From positions 40,214 to 104,213 of the forward strand of contig NZ_JACJSP010000016.1 in the NCBI RefSeq assembly GCF_014698235.1: DNA of 64,000 bases, written 5' to 3'. A program made the position numbers and the translations under genes. Each line of letters begins with the position of its first letter. Within the stretch, counting starts at the first letter, position 1. The notes under the pieces were generated by a model that searched no databases, had not been told where the DNA came from, and was given only the letters and a program-made list of their open reading frames with translations. This document shows, in pieces, positions 25,925 to 32,635 of the stretch. Source of the stretch: Limnothrix sp. FACHB-406 (GTDB lineage: Bacteria > Cyanobacteriota > Cyanobacteriia > CACIAM-69d).

Positions 25925-26170
25925 CTATTTACCCACCATCACCGGCCGCACCGGTCGGGGCCGCTCCGTCACCGTCGTGGGGCCACAGCTCCGGTATTCA
26001 TAGGCATCGCAGGGCGCATAGCAATTGTTGGGCCGCCAGCATTCAGAAGCCCACAGTAACGGCCGCCACAGGCAGGAGCCATCTGGGCATTCCTGCAAAG
26101 CCGGTGACAACAACTGCAACACGATGAGATAGGACACCACACCCATGAATATGCGCGTACCGACAAACAT
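25925..26170 (-). CDS. Small Cys-rich secreted or membrane-anchored protein
   Basis: 81 aa. A hydrophobic N-terminus (FMGVVSYLIVLQLLSPA) resembles a signal peptide. The rest has six Cys residues in ECPDGSCLW, SECW, NCYAPCDAYEYRSCGP-like spacing, followed by a basic Pro/Arg tail. The ribosome site AGGAGGTG ends seven bases before the ATG, which is strong support for expression. I do not recognise a family. It lies 17 bases upstream of ruvA on the same strand and may be co-transcribed. Confidence 0.65.
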   Translation of the reverse strand: MFVGTRIFMGVVSYLIVLQLLSPALQECPDGSCLWRPLLWASECWRPNNCYAPCDAYEYRSCGPTTVTERPRPVRPVMVGK

Positions 26171-26294
26171 TGCAATTCACCTCCTCTGTTAGGGCTATTG
26201 CTAGGGCGATCGATTGGGGCCATCCTACCCTAATCGTCCTAGCGGGTTCGAGGGAGTTTCGCCACCCATTGGGGCCAGAACTCCCGGATGGTTT

Positions 26295-26358
26295 CAGGCT
26301 TGAGCTTAGGCAGGCTTGAGCTTAGGCAGGCTTGAGCTTAGGCAGGCTTAAGCTTAGG
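26295..26358. repeat. 16-bp tandem repeat, four units, across a stop codon
   Basis: Four units of CAGGCTTGAGCTTAGG, the last with one change. The last unit contains the complement of the TAA stop codon (26354-26356) of the HD-domain gene. Confidence 0.92.
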
Positions 26359-27421
26359 TTTGAATCACCGGAATTTTTGCAGCACTATTCAACGCCTCTA
26401 GGGCTTCTTCAGTGCGTTCTTCTCGTTTCAGCTCGGTGAGATCGCCATTCAGGGCATGATCTAAATTCTGATTTAAATCATCATTGCGGTCAGAGTTGCG
26501 GTCAGGATTGCGGTCAGGGGTTCGATCTCCACTGCGCTGACTGCTTGGATCCTCTTTGCGATCGCCAGGATCGGGCGGAACCACCGAATCTTCCGGTTCA
26601 TGCTCCACCACAAACACATTGGAATAAAGATTTGCAATCACTTGCTTGCCCTGCTGAGTCAGGCGCAAATATTCCAATGCATCTTTCACATAGGGAAAAA
26701 CACCATTCCAATAGAATTTGGGATAGTTTTTGCGCAGATCACCCGGGTGGGCATAGCCTAAATATTGATTGGTGCCAGTTTCTTCAAATTCGTAATAAAG
26801 TGCGCTGATTTTATTCAGATAGCGCGGATCGGACAATTGACCAATTAAATCTGAAGCCCGCACCATGCCTGGATAGTTCAGGGTGTCTTGGTGATCTTCT
26901 TCCTTGGGAACCGGGAAGCGGGTGAGTTCAATGTTGCGCTCGATCGCCTCGGAGTCAATTAATTTGTGACCCCCAAAGCGTTCCTTTATAAACATTTTGG
27001 CGCGATCGACATGGTAGGGCGTGAGGCTGGCATCGGAGGCCCCCGGCCGCAGCTTCACCAACTCATCTCCGCGGCCGGTGGCGTAGTAGCGGCCATTGTC
27101 TAGGCGACAAACCCCTTTGACATAGCCAATGTCGTGACAGAGCAGGGAGATGATGAAATGCAGCCAATCTTCTGGCGACACGCCCCCTTCGCGAATATGT
27201 TTGCCCCGGATCACTTCCTGGCCCACCAGGGTGACCAGGATGGTGTGTTCCACGTCGTGGTAAAGCGCGTCACTGTTGGCAATATTTTCGAGGGCCATGT
27301 TGCCGGCCCAGCCAATGATGTCTTCGTACTCCGGTTTCCAGCCGCCGTAGGTACGCCGATAGCCCTCTTTGAGGCGATCGACAAATGCATCAATCAGAAT
27401 TTCCGTGGCGTTAAACAACAT
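26354..27421 (-). CDS. HD-domain phosphohydrolase
   Basis: 355 aa. The HD metal site is visible as YHDVEHTILV and LCHDIGYVKG, with additional His and Asp residues downstream (TPYHVDRAK, NYPGMVRASDLIGQLSD). This is the core of a cyclic nucleotide phosphodiesterase-like or nucleotidase-like HD protein; the exact substrate is unknown. The C-terminal 80 residues are acidic and repetitive (DRTPDRNPDRNSDRNDD, from a 12-bp DNA repeat) and probably disordered. The adenylate cyclase 4 kb away makes a cAMP link imaginable but unproven. Confidence 0.82.
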   Translation of the reverse strand: MLFNATEILIDAFVDRLKEGYRRTYGGWKPEYEDIIGWAGNMALENIANSDALYHDVEHTILVTLVGQEVIRGKHIREGGVSPEDWLHFIISLLCHDIGYVKGVCRLDNGRYYATGRGDELVKLRPGASDASLTPYHVDRAKMFIKERFGGHKLIDSEAIERNIELTRFPVPKEEDHQDTLNYPGMVRASDLIGQLSDPRYLNKISALYYEFEETGTNQYLGYAHPGDLRKNYPKFYWNGVFPYVKDALEYLRLTQQGKQVIANLYSNVFVVEHEPEDSVVPPDPGDRKEDPSSQRSGDRTPDRNPDRNSDRNDDLNQNLDHALNGDLTELKREERTEEALEALNSAAKIPVIQT

Positions 27422-27680
27422 AGGCGAGGGGGTCGCGGGAGGCGATCGCAGCGCATCCGTTGGAATCCGAGTCGATTGTAACTGAGTCTGAGAGTGGCTT
27501 GCCGTTGTTGAGTAACGGTTTGCCCATCAGCGCGGCCCTAGCCTAAGGCTTTGGGAACCGGTTTGGGGGCAACGGCGATCGCCCTGGGGGGTGCGAGATC
27601 CATGGGGGACGGGCATTCATCCGGGGCCACGAGTCAGGGTCACGAGTCAGTTTTGCAACCAAGCGATAAACTGGATGGAC

Positions 27681-28205
27681 GGAGAGTGTAGGCGAGGCGG
27701 TTGCGGATGACGAGCCTGTGCTTGCTTGGGCTGGCTGTGGCCGGTTCAAGGGGCGATCGGTCGTCATCTGAGGAAAGTCCGGGCTTCCGAAAGACCAGGC
27801 TTGCTGGGTAACGCCCAGTGCGAGCGATCGTGAGGATAGTGCCACAGAAAAATACCGCCGAGCCACCGAGCCGCTTAAAAATTCCCCACCCAAACTGTCC
27901 CACTTTGCTGCGGCAGAAGATTGTTTTCGGTGACTGAATTGTTAACGGCTCTGACTCGGTAAGGGTGCAAAGGTGCGGTAAGAGCGCACCAGCAGCATCG
28001 AGAGGTGCTGGCTCGGTAAACCCCGGCCGGAAGCAAGGTGAGGGGCAAGGGTTGGTCTTTTTCCTGTCCCGCTTTGAGAACCGCTTGAGGCGATCGGTAA
28101 CGATCGTCCCAGATAGATAACCGCCCATTGATTGGCCCTTGGCGTGTGGCTTGCTGTGCTCCGAGGCCAATTGAGGACAGAACCCGGCTTACGTCCTGCC
28201 TCTCC
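27681..28205 (+). ncRNA. rnpB: RNase P RNA (M1 RNA)
   Basis: This is the catalytic RNA that trims tRNA 5' leaders. Conserved blocks in order are GAGGAAAGTCCGGGCTTCC, CCACAGAAAAATACCGCC, AAGGGTGCAAAGGTGCGGTA, GAGCGCACCAGCAGCATCGA, GAGGTGCTGGCTCGGTAAAC and AGATAGATAACCGCCC, ending in ACAGAACCCGGCTTACGTCC. GGAGAG at 27681 pairs with CTCTCC at about 28200, giving helix P1 and the approximate ends. At about 525 nt it looks longer than usual for cyanobacteria. The extra length lies in the P12-like arm (about 27850-27960) and the arm before the 3' end. It is followed after 26 bases by rnc. Confidence 0.96.
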
Positions 28206-28231
28206 TTTTAATTTGTTGTCCAGAAGCGTTC

Positions 28232-29068
28232 ATGGGTTCGTTGGCATCAACCGTATTAAGCTATCCCCGCCGACAACGGGATCTCGAAGCCCTGTTATCG
28301 CGCATGGGGTTGGATGAGGGGGCAACTGTCGATTGGGTGTTGCTCGATCGGGCCCTGACTCACCCCACGGCGGATTCCCAAACCAACTACGAACAGTTGG
28401 AATTCGTGGGGGATGCGATCGTGCGGACGGCGGCGGCCGAATTGCTGTGGGAAACCTATCCCGATTGGCCCGTGGGCGAAATGGCGGCGGCGCGGGCCAT
28501 TTTGGTGAGCGATCGGATGTTGGCGCGAATTGCCGACACCTATAATCTGGAGCGCTACCTGATCATGGGCGGCAGCGCGGCTCGGGATTTGGAAGGGCGG
28601 CAATCGCGCTTGGCCGATGCTCTGGAAGCAACCATCGGAGCCTTATATCTTTCGGTGCGATCGCTGGATTTGGTGCGGCCTTGGCTCGATGACCATTTTC
28701 GAGCGATCGCCCACCAGGTGCGCAACGACCCGGCCCGCCAAAACTACAAGGCAGCCCTCCAGGAATGGACTCAAGGGCGCTACAAATCCTTGCCGGAATA
28801 TCGAGTGCGGGAACTGAGCGCTGTCCATGGGGATGTGCAGCGCTTTGAGGCCCAGGTTTGGTTCCATGGCCGTTGTTTGGGCCAAGGCCGCGGTCGATCG
28901 CGCAAGTTGGCGGAACAGGCCGCGGCCCAAGAAGCCTTTTTATGGCTGTGCGATCGGGATGATTTGCCCAGTGATTTACCCGGTGATTTACCCAGCAATT
29001 TGCCAGGCCCTTTACCGGGCGATCAATCAAGCAATTCACCTGGTGATGCGCCCGGCGATCGCGAATGA
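28232..29068 (+). CDS. rnc: Ribonuclease III
   Basis: 278 aa. The catalytic domain shows the signature NYEQLEFVGDAIVRTAAAEL and the second acid cluster ADALEATIGALYLS. A double-stranded RNA-binding domain follows (residues about 165-240, NYKAALQEWTQGRYKSLPEY and a GRGRSRKLAEQAAAQEAF helix). RNase III processes rRNA and other duplex RNA. The last 35 residues are an unusual acidic repeat of DLPS/DLPG/NSPG units coded by a 12-bp DNA repeat. It sits just behind rnpB, so two RNA-processing genes are adjacent. Confidence 0.94.
   Translation: MGSLASTVLSYPRRQRDLEALLSRMGLDEGATVDWVLLDRALTHPTADSQTNYEQLEFVGDAIVRTAAAELLWETYPDWPVGEMAAARAILVSDRMLARIADTYNLERYLIMGGSAARDLEGRQSRLADALEATIGALYLSVRSLDLVRPWLDDHFRAIAHQVRNDPARQNYKAALQEWTQGRYKSLPEYRVRELSAVHGDVQRFEAQVWFHGRCLGQGRGRSRKLAEQAAAQEAFLWLCDRDDLPSDLPGDLPSNLPGPLPGDQSSNSPGDAPGDRE
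28969..29064. repeat. 12-bp in-frame tandem repeat at the 3' end of rnc
   Basis: About eight degenerate units of GATTTACCCGGT/AGC code for the Asp-Leu-Pro-Gly/Ser-type tail of RNase III. Confidence 0.8.
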
Positions 29069-29077
29069 TCGCGAACA

Positions 29078-30112
29078 TTAGGCTGACTTGCGCATCCATT
29101 GTTTAAATTTCTGCTTGAATTTCCGTTGGGCCCGCTCCCATAAACTCGGAGGCGCATTATGGGCCCGGGGGCGACCGACCAAGCGGGGGCGCTGCTGCGG
29201 ATGCTTGAGGTAGCGGTAGTGCAAGAAGGTGTCGCGATAGGGAAAGGTGATGTTTTCGCCCGCGCAAACCCTGGAAAATAGGGACGACGATAGACCGATG
29301 TAGTGCAAATAAAGCAGGGGGCGATCGCGATCGAACACTTGCCCCGATCGCTCCACAAAATGTTTTGAAGTGACGCTATTGCCCGTGACCTTTTCCTTGG
29401 GCCAATGGTGCGCACAGTTATGAACCTTGAGGTTCGATCGCATCACCAAATAGTTCAACAGTGCCTGATCGGCCGATCGGGGATAGAGCACATCTGACTC
29501 GCCGGCCTGAAGCTGTTTCAACAATTCATCGCAGCGATCGAGGGTCAGCACGCCTCGCTTGGTGGCATACAGCCCCGAACAAAACAGCGATTGCTGCATT
29601 TGCTCCGGTGAAAACAGCGATTGCAACAGAGGACTCGCCACCCGATACACATGGGCGGGGTCTTTGTACTGAAAATCGTAGGTGACCCAATCGGCGGTTT
29701 CCAAGGCCGCAAACCAGGGCGCGAGGGGCTGGAGCACTAAGGTATCCGCATCCAGATAAATGAATCGATCGAACGGGCCATCGAAGGCCGCTAACCGCCG
29801 TCGCCCGCCCATGGTGCGCCCATAAAGATTCGGTTCTTGTTCATAAAGCTGCAAGGCCAGGGGGGTGGCTTCAATGACGGATTTGGAAAATTGATCCCAG
29901 TGGGCAATTAAGTCCCAATCTTCCAAAATTTGCACGTGGGGCCAGTCGGCCAAGACGGTTTTCAGGCGATCGATCCGATGGTCATAGGGACAAACCAGCA
30001 CTGGATAAGGACTGCCATCGGCCAAGCGGCCGCCGTTGGCTTCAACGCTGTTCAAAAAGGCAATGAGCTGATCCAGAACCACATCGTTGGCTAATGTGTA
30101 GAGACCATCCAT
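29078..30112 (-). CDS. Npun_R2821/Npun_R2822-like glycosyltransferase family protein
   Basis: 344 aa. It begins MDGLYTLANDVVLDQLIAFL, the typical start of this cyanobacterial family. The metal-binding DXD motif lies in FIYLDADTLVLQPL, and FCSGLYATKRGVLT and SADQALLNYLVMRS fit a GT-A, GT8-like fold. It should transfer a sugar from a nucleotide donor; the acceptor is unknown. The ATG at 30112 has a G-rich stretch (GGGGGG) upstream; earlier in-frame codons add 65 unrelated residues. A basic amphipathic C-terminus (RAQRKFKQKFKQWMRK) may touch membranes. Confidence 0.82.
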   Translation of the reverse strand: MDGLYTLANDVVLDQLIAFLNSVEANGGRLADGSPYPVLVCPYDHRIDRLKTVLADWPHVQILEDWDLIAHWDQFSKSVIEATPLALQLYEQEPNLYGRTMGGRRRLAAFDGPFDRFIYLDADTLVLQPLAPWFAALETADWVTYDFQYKDPAHVYRVASPLLQSLFSPEQMQQSLFCSGLYATKRGVLTLDRCDELLKQLQAGESDVLYPRSADQALLNYLVMRSNLKVHNCAHHWPKEKVTGNSVTSKHFVERSGQVFDRDRPLLYLHYIGLSSSLFSRVCAGENITFPYRDTFLHYRYLKHPQQRPRLVGRPRAHNAPPSLWERAQRKFKQKFKQWMRKSA

Positions 30113-30352
30113 AAAAATTCCCCCCCGGGTCTTTGTGAATCCGATCGCGTTTGGGATCGCTACTCTGTGGAAGCCACCCGATCGCGCCTCCTTCAGGTTT
30201 AACCGATCGCCCCTGGGATCACCGCGCTGGCCATTCGGGGGCTGTGACCCCATAAGGTGATGTGAGGTGATGATTGATCGATCGACTGAGACCGAGAGCA
30301 GCAGCACTCTAGAATTGATTACAATTGATAGAGAGTCATTGAGAGGGCGCTG

Positions 30353-30427
30353 ATGACGCTACTAGAATTGCAAAATCAGGCGTTACAGCAAGTAGGGCAG
30401 GCATTAGCCACTGCTATTGCTATCTAG
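30353..30427 (+). pseudogene. Short fragment resembling the start of an addiction-module antitoxin
   Basis: This 24-codon frame starts MTLLELQNQALQ and has a GAGAGG-like ribosome site. The first 12 residues resemble antitoxins of the ParE-associated type (MTxxELQxQALxLP), but the frame ends after 24 codons inside repeat copy R1. It is read as a truncated remnant; coding today is doubtful. Confidence 0.35.
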
Positions 30428-30506
30428 TCCAATGGTATCCATGCTCAAAACAATAATCGCCGCTTCCCATAGCGTGATCAGATTGCTTTAGCGATCAGGT
30501 TGAGTT
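30417..30506 (+). repeat. Structured repeat R1 (imperfect palindrome)
   Basis: First of three related sequences. The shared core is TATCTAG(T/C)CCAATG..., ATGCTCAAAACAAT, then ATTGCTTTAGCGAT. It folds as CAAT/ATTG, ATC/GAT, GC/GT, a one-base bulge, GCT/AGC and a six-base loop TCCCAT. It follows the 24-codon fragment directly. Confidence 0.8.
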
Positions 30507-30625
30507 TGCCCATCCTACCAACTCCTAATTCGGTGTTTGCTCTTGGTCTGATATCGTACTTGGTAGGGCTAAAAAGTAAATAGAAGGAACTGATTCAATC
30601 TAGCAGAAGAGGCTATGAAGCAGTA

Positions 30626-31189
30626 ATGATGTCATCAACTAAGTCATGGGCAGTTTTTATTGGAGTAGCTATAGTTGACGCAGTTTTACTCGTCAAGCTA
30701 CTAACCACCCAATTTGCTACAGGTCTCCTGCTCGCTATTATTGCCATCACAACCCTCTTAATCTTTTCTTTTTGGCTTGAGGACGTAACAAAATCTAATT
30801 TCAGTAGAGATGAACAACAGATTGCGCTGAGCGATATCAGTTCGAGGTTAAAGACAACTGAGGATAATTTGATAGAGGCCCAAGCCAAGATTGAGTCTAA
30901 TGAGGACAAGATCGACAATCTACTATTACTCTCAATGGGTTCTGGCACGTACACAAGCTTAAAGAAAATAGCTTCAGGTGATTTTGGCAAATATCATAAA
31001 AAGCCTAATGGAATTCTAGATCGCGAACTTCGTTATCTTCGTGTCATTGGTTATATAGAGGTGAAAGACAATGTTATTGGCAGAATTCCTGAGCACGGTG
31101 AAAATTTGTCAGAGTACGTGTGGACAACTGAAACGGGCAGAGACTTTGTTAATTTGCGCGAGTCAGTAGAACAGCGCAAGAGCGAGTAA
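30626..31189 (+). CDS. Membrane protein with coiled coil and winged-helix-like C-terminus, unknown
   Basis: 187 aa (ATG 30626 or 30629). Two adjacent membrane helices (WAVFIGVAIVDAVLLVKLL and GLLLAIIAITTLLIFSFW) are followed by a coiled coil (about 60-98). A C-terminal segment (LKKIASGDFGKYHKKPNG ... TTETGRDFVNLRES) has the look of a winged helix. Base composition is AT-richer than flanking genes and nearly free of CGATCG palindromes, which suggests transfer. I do not recognise a family. Repeat R2 starts just after the stop. Confidence 0.65.
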   Translation: MMSSTKSWAVFIGVAIVDAVLLVKLLTTQFATGLLLAIIAITTLLIFSFWLEDVTKSNFSRDEQQIALSDISSRLKTTEDNLIEAQAKIESNEDKIDNLLLLSMGSGTYTSLKKIASGDFGKYHKKPNGILDRELRYLRVIGYIEVKDNVIGRIPEHGENLSEYVWTTETGRDFVNLRESVEQRKSE

Positions 31190-31204
31190 GGCGAGCACTG
31201 CTCA

Positions 31205-31315
31205 CTGCTATCTAGCCCAATGCTACCCATGCTCAAAACAATGATCGCCACTTCCCAAGGTGTGATCGAATTGCTTTAGCGATGGGTTATTAGGTGTAGG
31301 TGGGTAATACTCACC
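31205..31315 (+). repeat. Structured repeat R2 (imperfect palindrome)
   Basis: Second copy. The hairpin 31224-31289 can form TACCCAT/ATGGGTTA, GCT/AGC, AAA/TTT, CAAT/ATTG, ATC/GAT, GC/GT, a bulge and ACT/GGT, with loop TCCCAA. A second small inverted repeat, GGTGGGTAATACTCACC, follows at about 31299-31315 and is partly shared by R3. Confidence 0.82.
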
Positions 31316-31407
31316 CGATTGACTGTCTAATAATCCACATTTGCTTGCGGTCTAAGGCGGTCTTCTGATTAAAATTCAGTGCAGATAAGATTTATTGGAG
31401 ATCTGAT

Positions 31408-32016
31408 ATGAACCCGGTTCAAGCATTTTCGGCTGTGAGTGGTAGCAGCGGTATGCTAGGTGGAATTATTGGGTTACTACGTCAGAAAAAGCAGCAGTCC
31501 CATGAGCGAAAGATCATGAAATTTCGTAAGGAGATGATGGAGCTTCAAATCATTGATAACTCCAATTTACGAGATCAGTTTGTTGAGCAGTTATTGCTTG
31601 ATCGCTTCCTTGCCCCCATCGAGAAAGCCCAATTCAAGATTCAGGAAACTGCGAAACAATCTCAATCTTTGGCAAGATTATTGGGAATTTACTATAAAGA
31701 TCATGGAATTCCTAAAGAAAAAGCACCAGAAATTTGCTCTGAATTTCGTTCGCTCGCAATTCGCTTAACCAAAGTTGAGTCTTTAGAAGATCTCAAAATT
31801 TTGTATGAAGCAATTACAATTTTTGTTCAAGAAATCTCAATTTACAAACATCGTGAAAATAAATATTCGATTGAATATTTCGTGGAATCTAAAATTCTTC
31901 ATAAGTTAAATGACTGCATTGCAGACTATAACAATTTTCAGCGCAGGCTTGAGATGTATAGCAGTATTGACTTTCAGATTGCCACTCAGAAAGCCTTGCC
32001 CGAAAGGAGTAGTTAG
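31408..32016 (+). CDS. Helical protein of unknown function
   Basis: 202 aa with a good ribosome site (TTGGAG, eight bases before ATG). The first 25 residues are small and hydrophobic (SAVSGSSGMLGGIIGLL), followed by a basic stretch (RQKKQQSHERKIMKFRKEM) and a mostly alpha-helical remainder. It is AT-rich with codon use unlike the host genes. I do not recognise a family. It stands between repeats R2 and R3 in the same orientation as its neighbours. Confidence 0.65.
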   Translation: MNPVQAFSAVSGSSGMLGGIIGLLRQKKQQSHERKIMKFRKEMMELQIIDNSNLRDQFVEQLLLDRFLAPIEKAQFKIQETAKQSQSLARLLGIYYKDHGIPKEKAPEICSEFRSLAIRLTKVESLEDLKILYEAITIFVQEISIYKHRENKYSIEYFVESKILHKLNDCIADYNNFQRRLEMYSSIDFQIATQKALPERSS

Positions 32017-32025
32017 CAGGCCATC

Positions 32026-32141
32026 ACTATCTAGCCAAACGGTATCCATGCTCAAAACAATGATCGCTGTTTCTCGCAATGCGATCAAATTGCTCTAGAG
32101 ATCGACTATATCGACTATTAGGTGTAGGTAAACAATACTTA
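32026..32141 (+). repeat. Structured repeat R3 (imperfect palindrome)
   Basis: Third copy, starting about ten bases after the 202 aa gene. It keeps CAAT/ATTG, ATC/GAT and GC/GC, then a bulge and GTT/AAT, with loop TCTCGC. The outer right arm contains a short duplication (CGACTATATCGACTAT). The 3' extension TATTAGGTGTAGGT is shared with R2. Confidence 0.8.
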
Positions 32142-32216
32142 CTCTACAGACTAAAGACGGCTTAGGCTAGCATACAAAGGTAAATCAGACCGCAGATGAT
32201 CCGTGAGGAAAATTCG

Positions 32217-32468
32217 ATGCAAATTACTCTGAACCTACCTGATAGCCTTAGTCAGGCAGAAACTTTTAACCAGAGCGACTGGCTTCGAGAAATTGCCATT
32301 GCTCTGTTTCAACAAGAGCGAATTTCCCTCGGTCGCGCCAGCAAAATTGCCGGGATAGAAATCATGAGCTTTCAAAAGCTGCTGGCAAATCGCGGCATTT
32401 GCGTTCATTACGACGTAGAAGACCTTGAGCAAGATGTTCAACATCTGCGCGATCGGGGCTGGCGATAA
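32217..32468 (+). CDS. UPF0175 family antitoxin-like protein
   Basis: 83 aa from the ATG at 32217, which is preceded by GAGGA. It has MQITLNLPDSL, IALFQQERISLGRASKIAGI and the ending MSFQKLLANRGICVHYDVED plus DLEQDVQHLRDRGW, the UPF0175 pattern. These proteins usually act as DNA-binding antitoxins beside a PIN-domain (DUF3368-type) toxin. No toxin gene follows here: dnaG begins about 170 bases downstream. It is therefore an orphan, or a remnant of a toxin-antitoxin pair. Confidence 0.85.
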   Translation: MQITLNLPDSLSQAETFNQSDWLREIAIALFQQERISLGRASKIAGIEIMSFQKLLANRGICVHYDVEDLEQDVQHLRDRGWR

Positions 32469-32635
32469 TTTTTGCCCGTGATCCTGTTGTTTTTCAAAAT
32501 CTTGCCCTTGGTCTATTCGACCTGCCATGGGTGAGATCCACAAAAATTCAGCTTTCGCGATCGCCCTTGGCCGCTCAATCCCCCGATCGGGTCGCGATAA
32601 TAGGACAATAGCCGTTCGACTTGCCCCGCCCGATC

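Noticed and set aside
30413..32141. Repeats R1-R3 as ordinary Rho-independent terminators
   Set aside because: They are about 65-90 bases long with internal loops and bulges, and none is followed by a T run.
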